NCBI GenBank assembly: GCA_963969395.1
Contig: OZ017795.1
Span: 1,426,001-1,490,000, forward strand
DNA: 64,000 nt
Direction: 5' to 3'
Origin: Pseudoscleropodium purum
Taxonomy: Eukaryota > Streptophyta > Bryopsida > Hypnales > Brachytheciaceae
Positions 1-10,591 of this stretch are shown piece by piece (the first letter of the stretch is position 1; every line of letters starts with the position of its first letter). The notes beneath the pieces are model-generated. The model saw only the letters and a list, made by a program, of their open reading frames with translations, was not told the origin of the DNA and ran no database searches. Made by a program: the position numbers and the translations under genes.

Positions 1-235
1 TTAATATTGACATCATGAATGCGGAACATCAGTTCCAACTCTACATATACAACAAAAGAGAAGAAAAGAAAGAAATCGGAACAGCAAGCGAAAAGCTCGT
101 GTGCTACATCCTTCAGGTTCCAGGGTATGACCACTTCCAAGGGGTGGATCATACACAAGCCTCTGTTTACAATAGCTTGCATAATTATCTGAGCACACCC
201 ATAGAGAAATGCTACTTCCACTCCTGATTGTCGCT
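1..235 (-). other. 3' flank/UTR of V-ATPase c copy 1
   Basis: This is the sequence downstream of the TAA stop of the minus-strand gene that begins at the window edge. It has no convincing similarity to the 3' flank of copy 2 after 44221, although the coding and intron sequence just inside both stops is identical. I see no separate gene here. Confidence 0.5.
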
Positions 236-2149
236 TTAGTCAGCTCGGGACTGTCCAGCACGGGAAGATAGGATGATGCCCACAATCAGTCCGTACAACG
301 CAAGCGCCTCGGCGAAAATCAGGATCAAGATCATGCCCACGAAAAGCTTCGGCTGCTGGGCATTGGCCCTGCGAAACACGTCAACAAGTGCTCAATATCA
401 ATGCAACCCTTCACTACCAGCTTTGCATTCGCAAATAGCAGGGGATTCAAAAACTCTGAAATGTTTCAACACACATGAAAAAAACTATCCTCATGATTCA
501 TAAAAAGGTGTTGCTATGGTCACACTGATCGCACAGAGGTCTCCCTAGGTATCATCCAGGACTACACATCATCTCCGTGACCATTGGGAGAAATACCCAT
601 GAATTGTGGCAAAGATTCTCTTGAAAACTACTGAAAACCCTGTCGAAATACAATGCATGGACATCTTCACCCAAATCAAGGTCTACGCAATGGAAAAATT
701 TCACCGAGATAGAAACTTCAAAACAGAGCACAGATTTCCGACAATTGCAAGAGGAAACAATGCTGAGAGAAGTAGTACCTCACACCAGCATCTCCGACGA
801 TGCCAATGGCCATGCCGGCCGACAGACCAGCCAAACCGCAAGACAAACCAGACGACAAATGCGCATAGCCGTCGAACACATAGTAAGGCTTCGACTTGGG
901 GTTGATGCCCGTGCTGATGATCACGGCGATGATGAGACCGTAGATACCCAACACTCCCGCCATGACTACAGGCACAATGGACTTCATCACCAGCTCAGGC
1001 CGCATCACACCCATGGACGCCACTCCAACGCCACTCTTGGCCGTTCCATACGCAGCGCCCATGCCTGCACACCACCAACGCCCACTTTAAATCCCAACCC
1101 TGACGGAGATCCACCGAGAAAAAACATTAGGGTTTGAAGGACGGTACCAAATTGTTCCCAAATGGATACAGAGGACCATCCATATTCCTGAATTGCATGG
1201 AGCCTCTACATGGGGTAAGCCCACGACAAAACCATACTCCAATTTGATGAACCTAAGACTGTTTTGCGACATAGCAAATGCAAAACAGCGCATATAGGGA
1301 GCTATACTGGACGGTACGCACAACTACTGTAAGAGAACCTCTAAAAGCCGGAATCTATGGGTTATTCCTGCTGCACCCGAGAGCAAATAAAATGGCAAAG
1401 CCGTGTATCGAAACAAGGTATGACCCAACTAAGATCCGCCTACAGAAAAAAATTAGGGTTTTATCGACAGTCCAAATGGTTTCCATATGAAGCATCCAAA
1501 TCCATGAATCAACTTCAGGGGACCTTTAAACGAACAGTACTCAATTTCAAAATCTAGCTTCCGAGAATTAAGATTGTATGCAAACGCACGCATCATCACT
1601 AGAAGAGAATCTGCAAAAGCCGGAATCTAAGGGTAAATTCTGTTACACCCAAAATTGCAAAAGCTAAGATGTTTCTAAATCCGAACTCAAGAGTTTATTA
1701 CAGACCTAACACACTCCGACCATTCCATTAGTCCAGAATTTAAACTTTCTTTCAAGGCTTCATAAATACTGGCTATTTCAATGCATCAACAGTGAACATT
1801 TCCAGTTAGGGATGCTTTCAGAGCACTGTATTCGAATTTCATAACTAATCCTCCCTGTTGACACATAAATAGTTCAAAATATATAAACAAAAATGGGTAA
1901 CATGCATCTTCCATCTGCCTTGAAGAAAAATTACCCTAAAAATGTGGAAACTCTCTAAAAATCAGAATCAGCGCGTCGAAGGACGATTCTACCTCACTCC
2001 GATCGACAAGCCCCCAACATCCCAAAGCAAGTGGATTGAACTGAAAGAGCAAAGAGATGCCTACATGAGAAGACGAGCGCAGCTGCGGCTCCGATGAAGC
2101 CGAAGAAGGGTGCGATCTCATCCCCGTTGAACACTGCGGATGTCGACAT
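236..2149 (-). CDS. VHA-c: V-type proton ATPase 16-kDa proteolipid subunit c, copy 1 (three exons)
   Basis: Subunit c forms the membrane rotor ring of the V-ATPase that pumps protons into vacuole, Golgi and endosomes. Exons on the minus strand are 2065-2149, 779-1064 and 236-368, giving 504 nt and 167 aa, the normal plant length. Splice sites are consistent: exon 1 ends TCAT before GTAG, exon 2 starts GC-ATG after AG, and exon 3 starts after CGCAG. The protein starts [18 protein letters not shown] and ends AGQSRAD. Four hydrophobic helices are visible, and the proton-binding Glu lies in helix 4 ([11 protein letters not shown]). Exons 2 and 3 and the 410-bp intron 2 match copy 2 (42571-44221) exactly in translation. 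Exon 1 and the 1000-bp intron 1 are diverged. The ORF is intact. The start is the conserved N-terminal Met before NGDEIAPFF. Confidence 0.95.
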
Positions 2150-2520
2150 GGCAAAGAGTTGCGATTCCGAGTGGAAATTTGTTGTGAGGGGGGTGGGCGG
2201 TGCAAGAGTGCGAGACAGGGAGCAGAAGGGAAGGGGATGTGCGGAGATGTTGGCGCTGTAAAAAGCGCGTCTGTGCGGGAGACGATGGGGCGCTGGCCGA
2301 GAGTCCGCGTACAGGGAACATGTGTCTGCAGGTACCTCATCGAGGCCGAGGTCGACAGTCTATGGCCGGGGACTCGCCTACGACCGAGGTCTCTCCTACG
2401 ACCGGGGTCTCGCCTATGACCGAGGACTCGCCTGTGGCCGAAGACGCGATTTGCCATATAAATTTTTCCCTCGACAGAGCCAACACCCAATGGGTGGATT
2501 GTAGGTGTTGGATTATAAAT
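2150..2520 (-). promoter_or_regulatory. Leader/promoter region of V-ATPase c copy 1
   Basis: This is a GC-rich stretch upstream of the copy 1 start codon, ending in AT-rich intergenic DNA near 2500. A TATATGG-like string on the minus strand near 2455-2465 could be a TATA element, but nothing fixes the transcription start. It does not resemble the pyrimidine-rich leader of copy 2. Open frames on both strands here look like by-products of GC content and of the 18-bp repeat at 2370. Confidence 0.4.
2370..2441. repeat. 18-bp minisatellite, four units
   Basis: Four consecutive 18-bp units, consensus near GGACTCGCCTACGACCGA, differ from each other at a few positions. They lie 220-290 bp upstream of the copy 1 V-ATPase start codon. 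Because 18 is divisible by three, both strands stay open through the array (GLAYDR-like on plus, VVGETS-like on minus); this is not evidence of a gene. Confidence 0.85.
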
Positions 2521-4379
2521 GTTTTTTTAGAGTTTATTATTAGAGTTATAGGGTGTGAATGAAGTACATCCAAACATATTGAAATTTATTTTTTGGGGTT
2601 CTTCAATGATGTGACTAATGTGGTGTGAGACTCTTAACTTTATATTTTGTTCATTTTGCAATTATTGTGTGAATGTGGTTAAATTTTAAAGGGATAATTT
2701 AAAATGAATGAAAATGAATGAAGTTTTTTATTTTTTATTTTGAATGAATGAAATGAAAATTAGTTAAGGTAGTTGTAGTTGGGAGGTTGTCTCTCATGTC
2801 ATTTCAAATCTTGATTTTTATATAAGTGTTTGTTTTTTCTTTGTTTTCCTCTCTCTCTCATTCATTTTTTTTCATGTGTCATTGTGTGAATTTATTGCAT
2901 TTTTCTTGAGTATTCATAGTTTGAGTTTAGGCTAAGTATTTTTATGTGAATTTTAATATCTTTGCCGTGAGGGCAATTGTGTGTGTTAATTTACTAAGTG
3001 TGATTGATAATTTTATAATTTTAAGTGAAGATTGAAGAGCAATTAAAATTTATTAATAATTGTAGAGGATAATTTTTGTGTTATCACTTGTCATTCTTTA
3101 AGTGCTATTTGTGAAGGATAATGCAATTTAATATAATTGAAGCTTTATCGTTGAGTGTTAATTGTGAGGAATTAATTTATAAATTGATTCTTAATTGGAG
3201 AGATAATTCTTGGTTATTGATTTAGAGTGTAAAGAGAAATTTGTAATTGCTTAAGGAATTAATTGTTCATTTTTAAGAGAGTTATATTGGGAAATCATTT
3301 ATTGTAATCTTTTGATGTTTTTGTTGATGAAATTGAGTAATACAAATAATTACTTAAAGCGGAGAATTAGATTGTACTTTGTTATAGAAGCAATTTAAGA
3401 GTTATTTTTAATTAAGTTATTATAATTATTTTGGAATTTAAAGAAAGAGCCGGTTGGCCAATTTCTTAATAATAATTGTTTTTTTAATATTTGTTGCCGA
3501 GGGAATAAATGTGAGCAATTTAGAACACATATAGATTCTATTTTTATTAGAGAGAATAACCGCGGAGCATTGTGTGATAATTTTGAGAGTTTAATTTTAT
3601 ATATAATTTATCAACTCCGAGAGAAATTGTAAGGTAAATTAATTACATAATAAATTAAAAGTGTGAAGGGAATTAAATTGATTGAAGCATTATTGCCGAG
3701 AGGTTGTGAGAATAATAAATTAATTATTACATATAAGTTGATACAAATATAGAATTTCAACATGTGAAGATGAAGTAAAGGAATCTATTGGTCCTTCGGG
3801 ACTAGTAGACTTAGATTGTATGAGTTAATGAAGAACAATTTTAAAAAATAAATTTGAGCCGGTTATAAAAAGACTATTGATTTAACGATTATTGCTATGT
3901 TAACTTGTTTCTACACATTAAAGATTATTGAAAAATTGATCATTGAATAGCCACGCTACTAAATTGACTATTGAAAAGATCACATTGAATATGCGACTAT
4001 TGATTTTGCCAATTGCTAAAGTACATTAGTGCTTAACATTTTCTATGTGGTTGAAATTGCAAAGAAGACTGAGAACTTTTGTTGTGGATAGAATCCTTAC
4101 CTCAACCAATTATAGATTTTGGCAATTTAGAAACTATTATGTTATAGTAGTAGTTCACATGAGACTTCTCTAGCTTTGAACTTTGGAACTTAAAGTTAGA
4201 AGTTATGAAATCGGTTGTTATACTTTGTGTGTAGTTTTTGTATTTCCATTTAAAGTCAAGTTATTGCACGTATATTTTCAATTTTGAACTTCTATAGATT
4301 GTGATACATTCCTTTCTATGCACTCTACATTGTCGTTATACAATCTTAAACTTAAATGTTCTTCTTTCTTGTATGTGTA
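2521..4379. other. AT-rich intergenic DNA
   Basis: No gene is recognisable. Short degenerate repeats occur (recurring GCCGAGAG-like blocks at about 3490, 3610 and 3700, and ATTATTGA-like words from 3870). These suggest decayed repetitive DNA. Confidence 0.5.
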
Positions 4380-4577
4380 AAAGTGACTATTGAAAGCGAC
4401 TATTGAAAAATGACAATTGAAAATGAATACTAATATAATGATTATTGAAAAATGATTATTGAAAAATGACAATTGAAAATGAATACTAACATAATGATTA
4501 TTGAAAAATGACTATTGAAAATTGATTATTGAATAATGATTATTGAATATGACAATTGAATTTGACTATTGATTTTC
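4380..4577. repeat. Short-unit minisatellite, TGATTATTGAAAA-like
   Basis: About 200 bp consist of imperfect 12-14 bp units such as TGATTATTGAAAA, TGACTATTGAAAA and TGACAATTGAAAA. A larger unit is also visible: a block with AATGAATACTAA is repeated near 4420 and 4480. Isolated units begin around 3930. Confidence 0.85.
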
Positions 4578-4904
4578 GTTTATTTATTTGGATTTTGTTT
4601 GAGAAGATAGATTTACAGACATAGTGGGATAAAACCTAGAAATTGCTAATTGACGGACTACTAGTGTGAGGGAAATAGAGATAAGCCATTTATTCCATCC
4701 CCTACTAACATAACTTGTGGTAATAAATAGTATGTTTGAAATTAAAAGAAAGAGAGATTTACATACAAAGTGACATTAGTTAATTAAAACACTAAGCTAA
4801 TTTGAGCTTTCCCCTTAAACAAACTTTTTTTGGAATTGCCTTGGTTTTGTTGTAGAAAAACTATACTACATGTGGTCATCTAGTACATAAAGTATGAATT
4901 TCCA

Positions 4905-5020
4905 TTATAGCCTCTACTTGTGAAATCACCCCTACGAACTAATAGTTGACATTTTGAGGGTCAGATGTCAACCACAAATACATAGGGATGATTTTACAAG
5001 TAGAGTTCATAATAGGGGAC
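4905..5020. mobile_element. Foldback MITE-like hairpin
   Basis: The left arm (CCTCTACTTGTGAAATCACC) pairs with the right arm near 4985-5015 (ATGATTTTACAAGTAGAG), and an inner pair GTTGACAT/ATGTCAAC continues the stem. It is a near-complete hairpin of about 115 bp. I could not fix the ends or target duplication, so the superfamily is not assigned. Confidence 0.6.
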
Positions 5021-5522
5021 ATTCCTTAACCATTATCGTGCAATGTTTAGAATGAGTTTATGAATAGATGGAAAGAAAAAGAAAGTTTGCAAAAATGAAG
5101 ATCTCAATCTAGTCGAGGTTTTACTCATGCTATGATTTATTTTGCCACATTTGCGATCTTCCTAGAGACTAGTAGAAGTGAAGTCATTTTAATCAATTTG
5201 TGTCATGTGCCACCTTATGAATTATGATTAGTTTAAGATAACATAGACCTTCCAAAATGTATTATGGAAATTCGGTTTGGTACTTCTTTAACAAATTTGA
5301 CCCTCATGTTGAATCGTATTAAGAATTTGTGTATTATTAAAAATCTTGCTTTTTACCAACTCAAATTAGAATTTGTATTTAGGATTTTAACTTTCAATTT
5401 TTTAAGATAGTGAAACTTGTAATCTTAATAGGAGTGATGACTAATGAAGCTATTTTCATTTATAAATCATATTGAAAATGGATGAAATATCATTATCCAT
5501 TGAGGTATATGTATGTTTATTT

Positions 5523-5744
5523 CACTACAAGAAAAAGGGATGTTTTAAGTAAGTTTTTAAATATAGTCCTAAACATAAGATTATAATTAATGACGTTTGA
5601 GGAGATTTTTAATAAAAATTTATTAGAAATACATGTATTTCTAATACAATTTTGCTGGAAATATCTTTTAAGGTCATTATTAATAATCTTATGTTTAGGA
5701 CTATACCTAAAAACTCACTTAAAATATTCCTTTCTCTTATAGTG
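5523..5744. mobile_element. CACTA-type MITE, copy 1
   Basis: Starts CACTACAAGAAAAAGGGATG and ends with the complementary TTTCTCTTATAGTG. The inner arms carry the same sequence inverted (TAGTCCTAAACATAAGATTA). CACTA...TAGTG termini are typical of the CACTA superfamily. No coding capacity. The flanking 3-mers ttt and ttg match imperfectly. Confidence 0.8.
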
Positions 5745-6140
5745 TTGTTTGTAGTGTTTAAATGTGGCAATATGATTTTGATTTGAAATTTTTGGAGTGA
5801 GTTCATTGTGGTGATTGATATCCATTCAAAAATGAAGAATGTTTTAAAAAATGTATTAAATTATTCTTTGTAACATCACAATGTAACACAAAATTGCTAC
5901 AAATAAAATCATTGTCTTTACTCATTGATTTAATGGTTGTGTTGAAAGTAGGTAAGTGACATCTAAAATCATCTCAATGAATGTTAATCCCTAAATGCCC
6001 GAAGCATCAAATTTAGGCATTGAAAAAAATTTTAAGTTAAATAAAATGTTTTCAAATTATTATTTATAGTCATTTATATTTTTGAAAAAATCTTTTTGAA
6101 GTCTAGTTTTAGCATCTAAAATCTAATTTTCAAAATGAAT

Positions 6141-6366
6141 CACTACAAGAGAAAGGGGTGTCTTAAGTGAATTTCTAAACTTAGTTCTAAACATAAGATT
6201 ACAAATAATGACCTATAAGGAGAGTTTTAGTAAAATTTTACTAGAAACACACGTATGTTTAGTAAATTTTTACTTAAAATTTCTTTAAAGGTCATTATTT
6301 ATAATCTTATGTTTAGGACTAAGTATACTTTAAAACTCATTTAAAACATTCTTCTCTCTTGTAGTA
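6141..6366. mobile_element. CACTA-type MITE, copy 2
   Basis: Same family as 5523-5744 (CACTACAAGAGAAAGGGGTG start, TAGTCCTAAACATAAG inner arms). The right end reads CTTGTAGTA, with A where the inverted repeat predicts G. With that end, both flanks carry the 3-bp target duplication AAT. Confidence 0.82.
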
Positions 6367-6542
6367 AATGATTATGATTTTCTATTCAAGATTTTGGCAA
6401 GGGTGTCTATTGGAATCTTGATTTTCTAGTGTTGAAGGTTGTTGGAAATGAGACTTGAATACACTAGATCTTAAAGAAAAAATCACATTAGAAATTCATT
6501 TAAAAAAACTATAGAGTAGATTTTGAGAAGCTATAAATTGAT

Positions 6543-6765
6543 CACTACAAGATAAAGGGGTGTTTTAAGTGAGTTTTTAAGTATAGTCCTAGACATAAAA
6601 TTATAAGTAATGACCTTTTAAGGAGATTTCTAGCCAAAAATTACTAGAAATACATATATTTCCAATAAAATTTTGTTGGAAATCTCTTCAAAGGTCACTA
6701 CTTATAATCTTATGTTTAGGACTATACTTAAAAACTCACTTAAAATACCCTTTTCTCTTGTAGTG
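6543..6765. mobile_element. CACTA-type MITE, copy 3
   Basis: Third member within 1.25 kb. Starts CACTACAAGATAAAGGGGTG and ends TTTCTCTTGTAGTG. The flanking 3-mers (gat/tat) do not match perfectly. Confidence 0.8.
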
Positions 6766-6821
6766 TATAAAAGAACCAATCTTCTATAGCTTGATTTTAT
6801 AATTTTTATTCAGGATATATA

Positions 6822-7019
6822 TACTATAAGAAACTAATGTTTTAGGCGACATCAAATATAACAACCCATGTTTTATGTGAACAATGATCTCCAATATTAA
6901 TGTAACATCTTGATGCTACATGAGATATTATTGTTGATATAAAAACATGAGTGGTGACATTTGATGTCACCTAAAATCTATCAACTTAGAGATCGAAAAA
7001 CTCTAGTTTCTTATAGTAT
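6822..7019. mobile_element. CACTA-like foldback MITE, second subfamily
   Basis: Termini ACTATAAGAAACTA and TAGTTTCTTATAGT are inverted repeats. Inside, GGCGACATCAAATAT pairs with ATTTGATGTCACC. It shares these inner arms with 7686-7881. No coding capacity; a target duplication is not clear. Confidence 0.7.
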
Positions 7020-7022
7020 ACA

Positions 7023-7685
7023 ATCATTGTAAGTTTTTAATTAATTAAAATTTTTAAACTTATGATTGAAGCCATTTCATGGACTATCAAGACAAAACTT
7101 TAATTTGGTGGCTAATGACTTCAAGTATTCTAGTCTTAACAAAGATTTATTTGTCAAAATTTGATTGAGTTGATAATCATTTGGTCAAATTGTGCCATAT
7201 GCATTCATTAGAAGTAGTTTGGACTGACAAAAAAGTCCTCTAAGGCTTGCATGGTAGCATTGGTGCTTTGACTTTCAGTATGCGGGTAGCATAGGTGGAT
7301 GCTTCTACCTCTATTTCATTGGATGTGGGCAACTAATACTCATCTCAATCAGGTTACGAACATTGTAATTATTAAGGTGGCTTGGCTTGTGCATGTGGAT
7401 GCCCATATGAGCGTGGCTAATGTTGCCAAGAAGCAAGGTGTTTATGTTTGAAGACCTATGAGTATGGCTGCACACTTTGTCCCACCCCAATTTCTATATT
7501 TTATACAAACTCTAATGGACACCTTACAATTTTATGCAACTCTAATGGATTTTGAATGGCACCAATCTCAAAAAAATGATAGCATACAATTGGTGGCAAA
7601 AAAGTTGTGTTGGCACAAATTCCTTTGTCATGTGTGAACTTTTCAAAGTTGCACATATATAGTTTGTTACATACATGCAGTCATT
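7023..7685. other. Intergenic DNA between MITEs
   Basis: No gene recognised. The stretch 7200-7480 is less AT-rich than its surroundings and may be an old coding or transposon fragment, but no frame stays open and I recognise nothing in it. Confidence 0.4.
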
Positions 7686-7881
7686 CACTATTAAAAACTT
7701 GTATTTTAGGTGACGGATTTTGGATGACATCTAATGTAAAAACCCATGTTTTTATGTTAAATAATAATGTCCTCCGTAACATCAAGATGTTATGGCAGAC
7801 GTTATTATTAACATAAAAAATGGGTTGTTACATTGGATGTCACCCAAAATCCGTCACCCAAAACAAAAAATTCTTATAGTA
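7686..7881. mobile_element. CACTA-like foldback MITE with ATT target duplication
   Basis: Starts CACTATTAAAAACTTG and ends AATTCTTATAGTA. Long arms (TAGGTGACGGATTTTGGATG against its complement near 7840) make a nearly complete hairpin. Both flanks carry the 3-bp duplication ATT if the right terminal base is A. Confidence 0.82.
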
Positions 7882-7882
7882 A

Positions 7883-8233
7883 TTGCCTAACTATTGCATT
7901 AGCATGGCACTTAGAAATGTCACAAATACTACAAGCAAATATATTCTACAAATTCATGTGGATGCAAAATATCTTCCTCTTGTTCAAAGAGGTAGCAAAC
8001 TAAAAGGGCAAGCTAATAGATCTAGCTTTGTAAAGACAAAGGCTAGAGGTGAAACTCATATTGACCTTTGGACACATGGTGCACTATATCTAAGAGACCC
8101 TATGACAAAATTTGCATCATTTTTCAACAACTTGAAGCAATTTCTTCAACTTTTGTACCATAGAGAAGATGAATTGTTGAGATATATTAGATGTTTGAGA
8201 GACATCATGCCATCTAGTGGTAATGTTGATTGA
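7883..8233 (+). other. Unrecognised open frame of 116 codons
   Basis: The frame runs from the MITE edge to TGA at 8231-8233. The translation (internal IHVDAKYLPLVQRG and HGALYLRDPMTK) resembles no family I know. It starts inside the MITE flank, has no visible promoter or splice context, and lies in decayed repeat DNA. A transposon or gene fragment is more likely than a live gene. Confidence 0.2.
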
Positions 8234-8457
8234 GTGCACACAACAATGAGCTTAGACAATTGCATTATTTTACTAGAGGAGCTAGCTTGACTCAATCAAA
8301 CAATTCAAAAAAGTGGCCAAACATCTGAAGGAGTCTCAAGATGAGACTTGGATAATGGCCATTACGGCAACTCTTAAGGTACAACAACGATAATGTTTAG
8401 AGATGAGGTCACCCTAATAAAAAGCATGAATATCCAATTAAGGGTGACTCTAGCTAA

Positions 8458-8723
8458 CAGGGTTGACGAATCTCAACATCCGCCTCAAAATAGCATCCGT
8501 TTTTCAGACACACAAATGCTAGCGGACGCAGCGTCCCGACCACCGTCGGAAAGCGGACGGACAAGGTGGACGCCCAGATCGTGTGGACCAGATCAGTCCG
8601 CGCGTCGATCGGACGGCCATAATCGGATGGACGGGGGACAGGCGGACAGTGCGTCCGCCGGACCGCGAATTTCAGCGGACGCTGCGGACACAGCGTCCGC
8701 GTCCGGACGTCGTGTCAACCCTG
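8458..8723. mobile_element. CGGAC-rich hAT MITE, copy 1
   Basis: Termini CAGGGTTGAC and GTCAACCCTG are perfect inverted repeats, flanked by a perfect 8-bp target duplication CTAGCTAA. CAGGG-type ends plus an 8-bp duplication are diagnostic of the hAT superfamily. The 266-bp interior is strongly GC-rich and packed with GCGGACG/CGTCCGC words. It encodes no transposase, so it is non-autonomous. Open frames inside it are compositional. Confidence 0.93.
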
Positions 8724-10363
8724 CTAGCTAAAAATAGTATGTCTATTGCAGTATTGATTGAATAGTCGCAGAGGTTGGTAATCGTAGAAGATGAATTGGT
8801 AGTGTCTAGAGCTAGGCATTAGAGCAAAAATGAATCCTATAAGTGCCCTTCAAAGCCATCCTTGAGAGATTCCTTTAGAGAAATAAAAGTAATATAAAGC
8901 GAAAATAGAAGATTATAAGGATGCGTGTAATCACCTATTGCTGCTCGGGGGGTTCACAGACAATGATGACGACACACTTGCTCCCATTGGATGAAATTCT
9001 GACATCCTTTAGAGTCAACTCTAGAATCCGGTACACTAGAAGCAATATTATATTTCCAACACATACTTGTGAGTTAAAAAAAAAGCCATATTCTTTAGTA
9101 AATAACACATTATAAAGTTATTCTCAAAACTTTGTACGTGTATTTCCAACAACTTCCATCCTTGTAATTGCAGCAGGAAATCTAGTGTCAGAAGGTATTG
9201 TTGGTCACAACGTATCTCCCATTCTCTAGTTTGGATATAATATCCTATTTACATGTATAAGGTCTACAAATTTTGGAACTAGTATAGGATTGTAACTTCT
9301 ATGTACAAAGCTAGTGTTAAGAGATTTGAGGCGAGATTAGAAGGCGAAGAAGACAAATAATTAATGTTGAATAGTGAACATGAGGTATTGCATGCCATTT
9401 AAACATATCTATTAAAACATTCAGTCAATTACATGTTTGTGGTTATGTTGGGATTGTAAGTTCATTTGTGGCTCCTCATCTACATGGGCTTGTGTATGAT
9501 ATTATAGTGTGGGATTTGGTGCCCAAATACTACTAGATTGGAATTTAATTCAATGTTTCTCCTCAAACCATATTTCTCTTTTTTCTTTAAATAATTTATG
9601 AAAATGAAAATTCATATTCACACAAAAAATTTATAAACAAAACAATCAAAGCACAAATTTTAGTTACAACATGAGTATGTTGTTTTTTATAAGTCAGTTC
9701 CAAAGAGTTCAATACATATAACAATGGCTCCATTAAATAATAAGAAATATGAGTTTGTTTTCATCAAGTTGATCTCAATAGTAGTGGAGATGCTTTAGCT
9801 AGACCATTGAAGCATTAAAATGAATATTAAAGTGAACTTCCATATAAAGTACATGTCAATCCTTGAAACCCAAATCAATATAATATTGTTTTCCAACTGT
9901 ACGCACACTGGCGTGCCTTATTTTGCCAAATTGGTCCTTGCCAATCTAAAGCCAATGGGGGTATACAAGATAGCAACATGTTTGGTACAATTTCAGGTAC
10001 CATCCCTTAGAGCTTTTATTTTTTTTAGCTTACACAAAATAAAGGGCACTCATAGGGGCCATTTCTGTTCTAATGTATGGGCCAGTACTTTTTCCTTCAA
10101 ATGCGAGGATTTTGAGTTCCAAGTGGGAAAAGCTAAGGGCTTGAAAGGCAAATTGAATAGCCTCAACTATGTATAGTAGAATCCTTCTCAATATGTGCCA
10201 AGCATAAATAGTGATAAAATAGATTGATTGTTTCTTGGATAGTTGGATGTATTGTCTCAAACACGTTCATTGTTGTCACTTTGTGTGAGTTAGCTAGGAT
10301 CATTGGATATCTTGGATGGGCCAATATATTGGACAATTTGGGCGGACGAGATGGACAAAGTGA
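8724..10363. other. AT-rich intergenic DNA
   Basis: No gene, RNA or clear transposon is seen. Short open frames here show no family resemblance. Confidence 0.5.
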
Positions 10364-10591
10364 CACTAGTAGAATCTCGTGTTTATTTAGATATGGATTG
10401 TCTAACTTGATGTTGTTTACTTGCGCGTTTAATTTAGCAACTTCATGTTTTTATGTCAATGTTGATGTCTACTGACATTCACTATAACATCTTTAATGAC
10501 AAAAAAACATAGTGTTGCTACATTGCACACACAAGTAAATAGTGTCAAGTTAAACAACCCATATCTAAATAAACATGGGATTCTTCTAGTA
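10364..10591. mobile_element. CACTA-like foldback MITE, third subfamily
   Basis: Left end CACTAGTAGAATC pairs with right end GATTCTTCTAGTA. The arms continue inward (TTTATTTAGATATGG against CCATATCTAAATAAA, CAAGTAAA against TTTACTTG). Both flanks carry the 3-bp duplication TGA. As in 6141 and 7686, the last base is A instead of the predicted G. Confidence 0.85.

Noticed and set aside
606..905. Plus-strand open frames opposite the V-ATPase gene (also 745-1137 and their mirror at 43320-43851)
   Set aside because: They are antisense shadows of exon 2 and intron 2; identical in both loci only because the DNA is.
2322..2504. Small repeat protein with GLAYDR units
   Set aside because: Created by the 18-bp minisatellite; all frames are open and there is no gene context.
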